From positions 1 to 25,676 of the IMG/VR virus record IMGVR_UViG_3300029953_000143: DNA of 25,676 bases; one strand, 5' to 3'. The stretch comes from a virus. Both the position numbers and the translations under genes were made by a program. Below, in pieces: positions 1 to 7,613 of this stretch. The notes below the pieces were generated by a model. It searched no databases, was not told where the DNA came from, and was given only the letters and a program-made list of their open reading frames with translations. The number at the start of each line of letters is the position of its first letter. Within the stretch, counting starts at the first letter, position 1.

Positions 1-1859
1 TTCCCCGAGGGGGCTATGAACACCGTATCCTCATTGGCAGGGTAGACATCCGACTGGGGCGTGGCTACTATGGCATTGGCCACCCCCACAACACCTAGCA
101 CTGTCTGGATGAGCTGAGAGAAGTTGGCGGGCAAACCGGGCACCAGACCATTAACGTAGGCGTCCACAGCCGTTTTAACAGCCTGGGCGACGTTACTTGC
201 GTTGTTGCCCGGGGCTACCAACACCTGGCAGGAGAAGGGTAGAGCCTGGGAACTTCCTTCAGCCAGGAGAACGTAATCGGTAGCCATTGCAACTGACTGG
301 AGATAGTTCTGCAAATCGCTCTGAAGAGGACCTGTCACAGGAGTTAAACCTCCTCCTGCCGTGGTTGTCCAGGCATAGACGAGCATGAGGTTTCCCTCCA
401 AGAAGTTGTTACCACCCCTGGTGGCAGCCCGGGCGAAGCTCACCGTTCCATTTGAACTGGAAAACTGACCCGCCAAGGTTTCATAGTCGGAGCGGGTGAC
501 TGCTCGCTGACCTGTGGAGATGCTGGCGGGTATGTTCTGGCGAGCGGACTGCACGGTCTCTGCATCCGTGCCCCCACTGGCGGGCTGCTGATTAAGCATC
601 GCAGCGGTGTACTGGCCTCCTGTCAGGGTACCCACCACCGTGACAGTGACATCAACCGCTCCAGAGGCTATGTTACCTGAGGTACCCCCACCCACCCTAT
701 AGGTGATGGTGATGTTGGCCTGAGAAGGTACTAGCGCCCCTGTAACCCCATCTCCAAAGAGGATGATGGAACTTTCCGTGGAGGGTAGCAGCAGCACCTG
801 AAAGACATTATCTGTTGCACCGTTAAGACCCAGGGATTGAGTTTGGGTCCACATATTCGAACCTACAGTGACGGTTACGGAACCGTCTATAACAGGGCTA
901 CCCGTGAGCGCGAGCGACATTCCCGCGGTGTTTACAGGAGCGATTTGCGTGTTGGTGTAGGTTTGACCCTGTATGAGAGTGACGCGGGTTTCATACACCT
1001 GAGCTGTCCACGCCCCTGTGTTTCCAGTCCACGGACTGTACAGCAGCAGTGTGTCGTAGTTCCCGTTCGAATCCGTGATGATGGACTGCACCACGGCTGT
1101 GGAAGCTGTCCCATCATCGGGGTCAACCAACTGCCCTGGTGTGATGTAGGACTGAAGATTTACTGTACTGTCCAAACACACCGCCGTGCTGCTACCTTGA
1201 GTAAATTGGAGAAGTGACACCACATTTCTGCCTGTCGGTATGCTTGGGTTGAAGCTCACCACAGGTATGAGCGGCCAGAGTTGCCCCGTAGGAATCGTGT
1301 AGTCTTGGTACACCTCGAAAGTCTGGGAGGGTGACCCCGTCTTAACAGGTGTGAGAGCGGCGAGTACCACCGGCTCAGGGGCTGGGGACAATAGTTGAAT
1401 CGCACACAGAACCGTTGAAGGGGTGGGTTGGGAGAGCGGATAGTTTACAAGATTGCCCAGCCTCACCGCACTTTCCCTAAGCTGAAGGGTGCTGATGAAA
1501 TTTTCTGCTACCAGCCGATTTATGGTGTAGGCCTGAAGAGCCAGAGACCAAGATGCGATGTCCAAGAAAATGGTACCAAAATTGCCACTGGCAAAGTCGT
1601 TCCATCCTGTGGGGTACCGAGCCTGAATGCGCTGGATTAGGGCGTCGTAGTGCGACTGGAAATCCAACTGCAAGTATTGCAGGGCGTTCGCACTGGTTGA
1701 TGAAGGTGTGGCCACGCTATAACTGGTGTCAATTCTAGATACTCTGTGAGGATAGCCTACAGCCTTTTTCTCAACGACAATCTCATCTGCCAAGTTCGCT
1801 GTGTGGATGGGGGCTTGAATTTGCCCCCTCCCCGACTCAGTTCCTCTTGGCTGAGGCAC
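1..1859 (-). CDS. Baseplate J/gp6-like protein (partial, runs off left edge)
   Basis: An open minus-strand frame runs from about 1859 to the window edge, so the C-terminus is missing. It would form part of the baseplate wedge ring that joins the tail tube to the fibres, as T4 gp6 and P2 gpJ do. The N-terminal part contains QLRESAVRLGNLVNYPLSQP, the pattern seen near the start of J/gp6-like proteins. Further on are a VDVTVTVVGTLTGG strand segment, GGTDAETVQSARQNIP, then TRSDYETLAGQF, both hallmarks of the baseplate J family. About 619 residues are visible. The start is probably GTG at 1857-1859 (V-P-Q-P-R-G): an in-frame stop lies about 18 bases upstream, there is no ATG between, and no clear ribosome binding site is seen. 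It points away from the other structural genes, although gp25 and J genes usually lie side by side in one direction. Confidence 0.85.
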   Translation of the reverse strand, partial: MPQPRGTESGRGQIQAPIHTANLADEIVVEKKAVGYPHRVSRIDTSYSVATPSSTSANALQYLQLDFQSHYDALIQRIQARYPTGWNDFASGNFGTIFLDIASWSLALQAYTINRLVAENFISTLQLRESAVRLGNLVNYPLSQPTPSTVLCAIQLLSPAPEPVVLAALTPVKTGSPSQTFEVYQDYTIPTGQLWPLIPVVSFNPSIPTGRNVVSLLQFTQGSSTAVCLDSTVNLQSYITPGQLVDPDDGTASTAVVQSIITDSNGNYDTLLLYSPWTGNTGAWTAQVYETRVTLIQGQTYTNTQIAPVNTAGMSLALTGSPVIDGSVTVTVGSNMWTQTQSLGLNGATDNVFQVLLLPSTESSIILFGDGVTGALVPSQANITITYRVGGGTSGNIASGAVDVTVTVVGTLTGGQYTAAMLNQQPASGGTDAETVQSARQNIPASISTGQRAVTRSDYETLAGQFSSSNGTVSFARAATRGGNNFLEGNLMLVYAWTTTAGGGLTPVTGPLQSDLQNYLQSVAMATDYVLLAEGSSQALPFSCQVLVAPGNNASNVAQAVKTAVDAYVNGLVPGLPANFSQLIQTVLGVVGVANAIVATPQSDVYPANEDTVFIAPSG

Positions 1860-1885
1860 CTCATTTTGTGCGCGTTAGTTACTAG
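1860..1885. promoter_or_regulatory. Short divergent intergenic region
   Basis: Only 26 bases separate the minus-strand baseplate gene from the plus-strand gene at 1886, so any promoters for both must lie here or inside the coding sequences. The region holds GTTAGTTACTAG, related to the CTAGTTAG words seen before other genes in this window. No convincing -35/-10 pair is visible on either strand. Confidence 0.3.
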
Positions 1886-2305
1886 GTGAACAAGCCAGTA
1901 CGCGAAATAGACAACGACCCGGGATCACCAGGTCTACCGAGCCGACAAGAGGCCTTTCTATCCGGCGTGCTCTTGGCTTTCTGTAAACAGAGTCCTGCGA
2001 TGTACGCCTACCTCAGGGACGCAGAGGTAGGTTCAGATGGTAAGTGCTGGCTCATCTTTTTCAAACTCCCTCCGGACGTGGTGAGAAACCTCGCCCAAGT
2101 GGTGAACGTGGAAAAGAAGAAAGCTTACGAGTTTCAGCAGCATGGGGTCTTTTTCACTGCTCTCAGCATGGAACCCTCGGAAGAGGAGATGCGCACCCTC
2201 CAGCACCATTACCATGACAAGGAGGATGAAGGTAAGAAACCCGTGGTAGGACCCGATGAACAAGGAAATAGCACAACTGATAGGCTGGCAGGAACCCGAG
2301 CCTGA
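1886..2305 (+). CDS. Hypothetical protein, 139 aa
   Basis: I do not recognise this protein. It starts with GTG at 1886 (V-N-K-P-V-R-E) and has a globular-looking core (about residues 20-100) with hydrophobic stretches such as FLSGVLLAFC and CWLIFFKLP, followed by an acidic and lysine-rich tail (DKEDEGKKP). No membrane segment or catalytic motif is clear. Its 3' end overlaps the next gene by 50 bases, which is long for this genome, so one boundary may be wrong. The GTG start lacks a good ribosome binding site; the nearest alternative is the ATG at about residue 39. It is the first plus-strand gene after the divergent baseplate gene. Confidence 0.6.
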   Translation: MNKPVREIDNDPGSPGLPSRQEAFLSGVLLAFCKQSPAMYAYLRDAEVGSDGKCWLIFFKLPPDVVRNLAQVVNVEKKKAYEFQQHGVFFTALSMEPSEEEMRTLQHHYHDKEDEGKKPVVGPDEQGNSTTDRLAGTRA

Positions 2306-2537
2306 GGCTGCTCCTAGCTGGTTGGCGTCCCGCTTGGCACCCCACAGTGCACAGTTTATCCGTCAGCAACCTGAACACCTAGAGATTAACACGCTTAGGG
2401 TAGAGTCAGTATCTGGCAACCACGTCGCCTTCGCTGTTGACGGGTATGCCGCAGATCACGAGTCCACGAGTGTCTTCAACACGACTGTGCGGGGGAAGTA
2501 CGACGTTACTACCGGAGAGATAAAGAGGACAGACTAA
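2256..2537 (+). CDS. Hypothetical protein, 93 aa
   Basis: This is a small unknown protein. The ATG at 2256 is preceded by TAGGAC at a suitable distance for a ribosome binding site, which supports this start despite the 50-base overlap with the gene before it. Residues 1-35 are Trp-, Pro- and Ala-rich (IGWQEPEPEAAPSWLASRLAP). The second half alternates hydrophobic and polar residues (ESVSGNHVAFAVDGYAADHE, FNTTVRGKYDVTTGEI), which looks like a small beta domain. Its stop overlaps the stop of the convergent minus-strand gene at 2534. Function unknown. Confidence 0.6.
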   Translation: MNKEIAQLIGWQEPEPEAAPSWLASRLAPHSAQFIRQQPEHLEINTLRVESVSGNHVAFAVDGYAADHESTSVFNTTVRGKYDVTTGEIKRTD

Positions 2538-2737
2538 CCTTCGGGCGTTACCTGTCGGTCGGCAGGATTTGTGTAAACAAGTTTCCCTATGAGATAATCA
2601 ATGATTATCTTACGGGCGAATTGATCCTCCGTATTGATGCTCCTCAGTTTCTGCGAGGAGTGATCTTCCACCAACTTATCGAAGTGTGACCTGCGAAGGC
2701 GGAAAATGACTACCTCTGTGCGTGCTTCTTTTGGCAT
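2534..2737 (-). CDS. Small ribbon-helix-helix-like protein, 67 aa
   Basis: A minus-strand frame fills the gap between the plus-strand gene ending at 2537 and the portal gene at 2780. The chosen start is the ATG at 2735-2737 (M-P-K-E-A-R); a longer form starting at 2797 would overlap the portal gene. The layout is a basic N-terminus, a beta-like TEVVIFRLRRSHFDKL, a helix, then FARKIIIDYLIGKL. This order of strand, helix, turn, helix with a hydrophobic final helix is typical of Arc/MetJ/CopG ribbon-helix-helix DNA-binding proteins. If so it may be an autoregulatory repressor. The fold assignment is inference from pattern only. No good Shine-Dalgarno sequence is seen. Confidence 0.5.
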   Translation of the reverse strand: MPKEARTEVVIFRLRRSHFDKLVEDHSSQKLRSINTEDQFARKIIIDYLIGKLVYTNPADRQVTPEG

Positions 2738-2779
2738 GATGTAATAGAACAGGGGGTTTGTTCTTAGGTAGTTAACAAA

Positions 2780-4681
2780 ATGCCCGCGATTAATCAACTG
2801 CTGAAGGTACTAGGAATAGTGGGAAGCGGCGTGTCCCGGGACACGCTTTCCCCCATGCTCAGGGGACCTACTGCGGGGGAGGAGCAGCAGCGAGAGTGGG
2901 AGAAAGCAGGACAAGTCCAGAACCCTGAGGTATGGGGTGTTTACGGAAACTACATGCAGCAGCCTGAGACGCTGGACCAACAGATGCAGCTATGGCACGA
3001 GATGTTGAACTGGGACCTCGTGGGTGCGGCCCTGAAGGAACTCTCTGAGGAGGCTACCCAGCCCGACTTCGTCACAGGTCACACGCTATGGTTTGAGAGC
3101 ACGAACAAAGCTCTGGAGAAAAAGTTGATGAAGCTGAGGGATGCTCTGGGTGTGGAGGAGCATCTGCCTTCTCAGGTTTGGCATGTGGCAGGTTACGGAA
3201 ACAACTTTGAGAAGCTTCATTACGAGACTGGACAGGGAATCACAGGGATAGGCTTCGCACACCCGATCGACGTTCGAAGGTACTGGCTGGCCAAGAACCG
3301 GCAGTGCATAGGTTTCATGTGGAAGGCAGAGGACCCACCCCAAACCGAGAACTTCCAAGTTAATGGAGCCACCTTTGTTCGAGGCACCATCACAGGAGGG
3401 GGAGCCGCCAATGTGCCAAAGAACCTTTGGTTCCCTTGGGACTTTCTGCACATGCGCAGGATGCAGCGCAGCCGTATCAATGAGCACGGCGAGCCCATAT
3501 TCAAGGAGGCTCAAGGCATCTACAAAAAGCTGCGTGTGGCACTGGACCAAATGGTGGTTCACCGTCTTCAGATTCAGCCCGACCGTTACGTGATCAACAT
3601 TGATACGAAGGACCAGCCCCCCGCAGAGCAGATGCGCACCGTGCAGAGGTGGCAGCAGATGATGAGGAAGAAGATGGCATTCGGGGCGGGTCAGAGCCAA
3701 GCCAACCTCACAGTAACGGATTTCAGGAGTCAGTACGACCCTCTAGCCTTGGATACTGTGCTTTACATGCCCATGCCAAGGGACACTCAGCACGCCATTA
3801 ACAAACTGCCGGGGACTCCACAAGTGCCCGATGTGTTCGACATCGAGCTCCTGATGAACCTCTTCTTTTCCATCATGGGGATGCCCCTGTCCTGGCTGGG
3901 CGGAATAAAGGGCGGTGGTGGTGGAGGTGGCGGCGACGGTCAGCCCGCCTCGGGCAAGGCGCTGCTTGCCCAGGATATGCGCTTCCTACGCCAAACCCGA
4001 TCTGTGAGGAAGGCTGTCATCGACGGATACACCTGGATGGCTTATTTCCATGCTTTGCTCCTAGACGAGAACATCGACGACCTGAATATATCAGCTAAGA
4101 TGAGTGATATCAGTGGGTTGGAGGACCAGATAAAACTGGAACTTCTCCAGATGCAAATCGACCTCCTGGACAAGTTAGGTTCGGCCCTGGGAAACATAGG
4201 TGTACCCCCACACGTAATGGTGGACCTAGTGTTTAGACGTTACATGAGGCTTCCGGATGACGTAGTGAACGCAGTGATCACAGCACTCCCCAGTGAGGGT
4301 CCTGCACCGGGTCAACAGGAGAACGTGAATGCCGTAGAGCAGAAGATTCGGCAAGTCATGCTCACTGAGACAGACATGACCAATAAGATAATGGGTCTCA
4401 TAAAGGTGCTCCGAAGCACGGGCGGGGAAATGGAAACCTATCTCAACGAATCTCAGAAACAGCGCGTGATGGATATGCTGCCCAGGAAAAGCACGCTGAA
4501 GTTGATGGAGTCCGTCAGAAGCCAACCCGACCACAAGAGCAACCAGATACTCATGGAGACCAAACTGGACCTGACGGGGAGTATGCCGCCAGCACCTATA
4601 CCTGCGGTGGCCCGCGGCGAGAACATGGCGAGCCCCATAGGTGGGGTACCTCAGTCGGTTCGCGGGTTTTATTCAAGATGA
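2780..4681 (+). CDS. Portal vertex protein (T4 gp20-like), 633 aa
   Basis: The portal is the dodecameric ring at one capsid vertex through which DNA is packaged and to which the tail attaches. The N-terminal region has LWHEMLNWDLVGAALKELSE followed by EATQPDF, matching the W/D-x-D-x-x-x-x-AL-x-x-x-x-D/E-E-A/C-T signature of gp20-type portals. The middle has the basic, Trp-rich stem/wing region (NLWFPWDFLHMRRMQRSRIN), then LLMNLFFSIMGMPLSWLGG with a later FLRQTRSVRKAVIDGY, equivalent to the region around the portal tunnel. A run of eight glycines lies at about residues 378-385 (bases 3912-3935). The length is normal for a myovirus portal. The stop overlaps the next gene as ATGA at 4678-4681, so the two are translationally coupled. 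Confidence 0.88.
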   Translation: MPAINQLLKVLGIVGSGVSRDTLSPMLRGPTAGEEQQREWEKAGQVQNPEVWGVYGNYMQQPETLDQQMQLWHEMLNWDLVGAALKELSEEATQPDFVTGHTLWFESTNKALEKKLMKLRDALGVEEHLPSQVWHVAGYGNNFEKLHYETGQGITGIGFAHPIDVRRYWLAKNRQCIGFMWKAEDPPQTENFQVNGATFVRGTITGGGAANVPKNLWFPWDFLHMRRMQRSRINEHGEPIFKEAQGIYKKLRVALDQMVVHRLQIQPDRYVINIDTKDQPPAEQMRTVQRWQQMMRKKMAFGAGQSQANLTVTDFRSQYDPLALDTVLYMPMPRDTQHAINKLPGTPQVPDVFDIELLMNLFFSIMGMPLSWLGGIKGGGGGGGGDGQPASGKALLAQDMRFLRQTRSVRKAVIDGYTWMAYFHALLLDENIDDLNISAKMSDISGLEDQIKLELLQMQIDLLDKLGSALGNIGVPPHVMVDLVFRRYMRLPDDVVNAVITALPSEGPAPGQQENVNAVEQKIRQVMLTETDMTNKIMGLIKVLRSTGGEMETYLNESQKQRVMDMLPRKSTLKLMESVRSQPDHKSNQILMETKLDLTGSMPPAPIPAVARGENMASPIGGVPQSVRGFYSR

Positions 4682-5385
4682 TAGCATTCTCCACCACTCC
4701 AATGATTACCACGAGTGTGGTAAACAACCAGCCCACGGTAACACTGTCGGCTTCAGTGACGGATACTGCGCTCACTTATGTCTCTGCGACGATAAACTGG
4801 GGCGATGGCACCCAGCAGACCTTTTCCCAGGTACCGAAGCCTCTCAACATCTCCCAGACACACACCTACAATAGCCCGGGGAACTTTGTCATCACGGTGC
4901 TTGCTGGGAACTTCTCCAGCCCCACACCACAGACCACCACCTGGTCTGGAGTGGCTTCATACGCCAACGCAGGGTACCCTGTAGTTTCAGCGTCAGCAAC
5001 CCCGTCCTATGCCTATATCGGACCCATCATGGCAAATGCGGTGGGGTACCCCAACCCCAACCAGTGGGCATGGCAGTTCGGAACGGACAACGCAACGCTG
5101 GTAAGTTCCCTCACCCTTCTCCTGTCCACAGCCCGAGGTGAGCGTCTCATGGACCCCAATTATGGCACCAATCTGCGCCAGCTCATCTTCAGTCTCTCAG
5201 GACCGATTGTGAATGATGCCATCTACAGTGATGTGCAGCAGGCCGTGGCAACATATGAACCGAGAGCTCAGTTGGCTGACTTAGCCTCCACCATATCTGG
5301 TCGAATCATCACTGTTAATGCAGATTTCCAGTCGTTGATAAATGGTCAGGCTTTTTCACTCCCAAGTTTGAACATTACGGCATGA
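4678..5385 (+). CDS. Baseplate wedge protein: PKD domain fused to gp25/GpW domain, 235 aa
   Basis: Residues about 8-78 form a PKD-like immunoglobulin fold, with INWGDGTQQTF and later THTYNSPGNFVITV, the usual W-x-F/D-G-D-G and H-x-Y-x-x-P-G-x-Y/F features. Residues about 140-222 match gp25/GpW baseplate wedge proteins: SSLTLLLSTARGERLMDPNYGTNLRQLIF, then VQQAVATYEPRAQL, corresponding to R-x-G-E-R-x-M-x-P-x-F/Y-G-x-x-L-R and the W/Y-E-P-R motif. gp25 helps start sheath assembly on the baseplate. Most gp25 proteins are about 130 aa with no added domain; the PKD extension may give a surface-exposed or contact module. It starts at ATG 4678 inside the portal stop and ends in an ATGA overlap with the HU-like gene. 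Confidence 0.82.
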   Translation: MIAFSTTPMITTSVVNNQPTVTLSASVTDTALTYVSATINWGDGTQQTFSQVPKPLNISQTHTYNSPGNFVITVLAGNFSSPTPQTTTWSGVASYANAGYPVVSASATPSYAYIGPIMANAVGYPNPNQWAWQFGTDNATLVSSLTLLLSTARGERLMDPNYGTNLRQLIFSLSGPIVNDAIYSDVQQAVATYEPRAQLADLASTISGRIITVNADFQSLINGQAFSLPSLNITA

Positions 5386-5699
5386 AGGATAAATTCAAGC
5401 AGGCTGATTTTGTCCGGGCGCTGAACGAAAGAGGATTAACCTACTCCCAGGCGAGACGTGCTTACACAGCCATGATAGAGGCTTTCGAATCCGCCATGGT
5501 GAACCAGCAGATTATTCGTCTGGGTCACTTGGGGTCCTTTTTCCCCCGGGAAGTTCCAGCCAGGAACTACAAGATGGGGTGCAGAAAGACCAAAGGGGGC
5601 ACCCGAGACCCCAACATCTATGAATTTGAGGTGGGCCGGCGCATCAAATTTGTCTTCAAGCTGAACGAGGCATTTAGCAAGCGCTACGGCTTCAGATGA
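5382..5699 (+). CDS. HU/IHF-like DNA-binding protein, 105 aa
   Basis: The protein has the HU/IHF layout: an N-terminal helical pair (FVRALNERGLTYSQARRAY, then an amphipathic helix), then a strand segment IIRLGHLGSFFPREVPARNY, which matches the G-x-F-x-x-x-x-x-x-x-R-x arm region of HU, a basic arm (KMGCRKTKGGTRDPN), and a C-terminal KFVFKLNEAFSKR. HU-like proteins bend and compact DNA; phage versions may shape the packaged genome or assist replication. It starts at ATG 5382 overlapping the gp25 stop and ends in an ATGA overlap with the next gene, so it is co-translated with structural proteins. This placement fits a role in the virion or in packaging, which is inference. Confidence 0.8.
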   Translation: MKDKFKQADFVRALNERGLTYSQARRAYTAMIEAFESAMVNQQIIRLGHLGSFFPREVPARNYKMGCRKTKGGTRDPNIYEFEVGRRIKFVFKLNEAFSKRYGFR

Positions 5700-5914
5700 A
5701 AATCAAACCCCTAGTGGTGAAGGTACTTGATTGGCGGATCACGGTGGGTTTGTCAGCCCTGAGTTTGGTACTGAACCTAGCCTACTTTTACTGGATGTAC
5801 CATGACTGGCATCAAGCGCTGCGCTTATCTTTCACAAGCTTATTTTGGATAGGTACAACTCACATAGCCCACGTAGCTCACGCAGCCGTGACGCCAGTTA
5901 AGGAGAACGAATGA
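5696..5914 (+). CDS. Small two-helix membrane protein, possibly holin-like, 72 aa
   Basis: Two hydrophobic stretches are visible: about residues 14-34 (ITVGLSALSLVLNLAYFYW) and about 45-66 (SFTSLFWIGTTHIAHVAHA), joined by a short polar loop with His and Arg, and ending in a charged tail VKENE. The N-terminus is basic (MKIKPLVVKVLDWR). Size and topology fit a class II holin or another small phage membrane protein; there is no sequence signature to decide. It is coupled to its neighbours by ATGA overlaps at 5696 and 5911. No endolysin gene lies beside it, which weakens the holin reading. Confidence 0.6.
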   Translation: MKIKPLVVKVLDWRITVGLSALSLVLNLAYFYWMYHDWHQALRLSFTSLFWIGTTHIAHVAHAAVTPVKENE

Positions 5915-7113
5915 GCATATCCACGGGCACACTCACCCAGATAACCCCCCTCAACCTGCCTGATGCAGCGGGTTACGCCTACATGGGTGGGGATGTGCTT
6001 CACCAAGCACCCACAGCATCCATTGACTGGGCCAACCTGTCCTTCACCTCGCGATCACTTGCTGCTAGGGATAACCTCATAGCGGCGAAGGTCGAGGCGC
6101 TGATTGCCCAGGTGAACAATAAGGAGCAACTCATCCCGGTGAACGTTCCGGCGACGTACCTGGCTCCCGGTGCCGTGGAAGTGGTGACAGCGGTTCGCAT
6201 CCCGGCTGGTTTCCAGGGCAGAGTGCTCAATGCAGCGGTAAGCGGAAGCCCACTTTCTGGAACAGTACTACTGCAAGTACTTTATAGTGCTCAATTTGGA
6301 GCAAATACGGGTCAATCTGCGGTGTCCACCTACAACGAGAGTTCGTCGGCCACCAGCTTCTATTCTGCCGGGGAATTTGCCATCACCTTGAGCAATGGAG
6401 GTACCCAGGGAACGACAGCCCTGGCTAGCGTGCTTATAACCATGGAACCTGTTGTTGACCAACAGGGAAGCCTCATAGGACCTGGTGTAGCAGGTCAACC
6501 AGGTCCCCCGGGTCCTCCTGGCTTGGATGGTGAGAGTGGGGGTCCAGGTCCTCCAGGCATCTCTGGTGCAGTTGGAATTACCTGGATGGGGGCCTGGAAC
6601 GCCGGGGCAAATTACGTCAACACCAACGTTGTCTGGTACAACTGGGGCGTCTTGGGCGTTGCTGCTTACTTCTGCATAGCCCCCAACGTTAATCAGGTAC
6701 CTCCAGTGCCGTCCGCAGCCCCCAGTGCTTTTTGGGACCTCATCGCCTACACCCCGCCGAGCACCTATCCTATCCAGGTATCACCCACCTTTACCTGGAA
6801 TGGCAATGCCGCGGTGAACCAGACGTTTGGGTATTTCCAAGCCCCCTTCTCTGGCTACATCGCAACTGCCTCTGTCTCCACTCAGGTAGCTCCCTCTGGC
6901 TCTGTAGGAATGCAGATTGACGTGGTTAATAGCTCTGGGTCTCGGGTGTTTGACACGGTGTATGTTCCCCCCGGGAGCTACTTCTCAGGTACTACCTTTG
7001 CGACACCCCTCACTGCGGTGTCGTCTGGTCAGTATTTCAGAAGCCAGTTCACCCAAGTGGGGAATACCACACCTGGTCAGAATATAAATATCGTTTACAC
7101 GTTCCATCCGTAA
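5911..7113 (+). CDS. Tail fibre/adhesin with collagen-like repeat, 400 aa
   Basis: Residues 1-180 form an N-terminal domain that could attach to the virion or trimerise. Residues about 190-219 are a collagen-like G-X-Y tract (GQPGPPGPPGLDGESG, then GPGPPGISG), which usually forms a rigid triple-helical rod. Residues about 223-280 resemble a small carbohydrate-binding module of the chitin-binding type: W-x-G-A-W-N-A-G-x-x-Y, then VVWY, YFCIAPN and a final FWDLIAY. Residues about 281-400 are a beta-rich C-terminal domain, probably the receptor-facing head. The start ATG at 5911 overlaps the preceding stop as ATGA. Fibre function is well supported by architecture; the sugar-binding role is inference. 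Confidence 0.75.
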   Translation: MSISTGTLTQITPLNLPDAAGYAYMGGDVLHQAPTASIDWANLSFTSRSLAARDNLIAAKVEALIAQVNNKEQLIPVNVPATYLAPGAVEVVTAVRIPAGFQGRVLNAAVSGSPLSGTVLLQVLYSAQFGANTGQSAVSTYNESSSATSFYSAGEFAITLSNGGTQGTTALASVLITMEPVVDQQGSLIGPGVAGQPGPPGPPGLDGESGGPGPPGISGAVGITWMGAWNAGANYVNTNVVWYNWGVLGVAAYFCIAPNVNQVPPVPSAAPSAFWDLIAYTPPSTYPIQVSPTFTWNGNAAVNQTFGYFQAPFSGYIATASVSTQVAPSGSVGMQIDVVNSSGSRVFDTVYVPPGSYFSGTTFATPLTAVSSGQYFRSQFTQVGNTTPGQNINIVYTFHP

Positions 7114-7121
7114 GTTCTAAC
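7094..7121 (+). promoter_or_regulatory. Candidate promoter before the UvsY-like gene
   Basis: TTTACA at 7094-7099, a 16-base spacer, and TCTAAC at 7116-7121, 8 bases before the ATG at 7130. The -10 is poor against TATAAT, but the -35 word, spacer and distance to the start codon are the same as at 13740-13767. The element overlaps the end of the fibre gene. GGGGCC just before the ATG could act as a ribosome binding site if transcription starts further upstream. Confidence 0.35.
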
Positions 7122-7129
7122 GGGGCCTG

Positions 7130-7606
7130 ATGGCTCGCACACTGCCCCGACTCAACCGTCTGAAACTTGGACGGGATACGATCGACCTCGATTACTACCT
7201 GACATCGAGCTACGATAACATTGACGATGCTAGTGGTGAACTGCCCCCTGTGATAGAGTGGGTGAACGAGCAGAATCAGGGCTACGTGGAACGGATGCAC
7301 GTCCTTAAGGGTGAGGTGAAGGAGGCTGAGGCTGCGGCCTATATGCGGCTCTCCACACCAGGTGAGGAGGAAAGTTTCGAATCTCAATTCCCCGGTGTGA
7401 AGCGCACGGCAGACTCCCTCAGCCATGCAGTGGTTTTGGACGCAGAGGTTCGTCAGAAGAAAATCGACCTTGCCCATAACGTTGCTTGGGTGGAGCGCCT
7501 TCGCCAACTCCAGGTAAACCTTACCTCAAAACTTGATATGGTAAGGAGCAGCGAGGCCACCCGGAGAAAGGTGTTCTTAGACCCTCGCGAAGATACTCCA
7601 ACTTGA
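7130..7606 (+). CDS. Putative UvsY-like recombination mediator, 158 aa
   Basis: This is a largely helical protein with coiled-coil character. A central segment IEWVNEQNQGYVERMHVLKG leads into GEVKEAEAAAYMRL, then a helical RTADSLSHAVVLDAEVRQKK, and a C-terminal LTSKLDMVRSSEATRRKVF. The order resembles T4 UvsY: a WLNKH-type helix, a basic helix, a LSADKDVLK-type helix and a C-terminal helix after a K-S-R-type site. UvsY loads the UvsX recombinase onto DNA coated with gp32. The gene directly precedes a gp32-like gene, with a UvsX-like gene two genes on, which supports the idea. Similarity is at the level of pattern, so the assignment is inference; it could be another coiled-coil replication accessory. 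Confidence 0.5.
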   Translation: MARTLPRLNRLKLGRDTIDLDYYLTSSYDNIDDASGELPPVIEWVNEQNQGYVERMHVLKGEVKEAEAAAYMRLSTPGEEESFESQFPGVKRTADSLSHAVVLDAEVRQKKIDLAHNVAWVERLRQLQVNLTSKLDMVRSSEATRRKVFLDPREDTPT

Positions 7607-7613
7607 TTAATCT

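Noticed and set aside
837-1738. Several plus-strand frames of 61-126 aa
   Set aside because: They lie antisense to the continuous J/gp6-like minus-strand frame, which has family motifs along its length.
2566-2580. TTGTTTACA-like word on the minus strand (forward GTGTAAACAAG) as a promoter
   Set aside because: It lies inside the 3' end of the small minus-strand gene, with no -10-like hexamer 15-18 bases on and no gene start following.
3086-3700. 204-aa minus-strand frame within the portal gene
   Set aside because: No domain pattern, and it lies wholly antisense to a clearly recognised portal protein.
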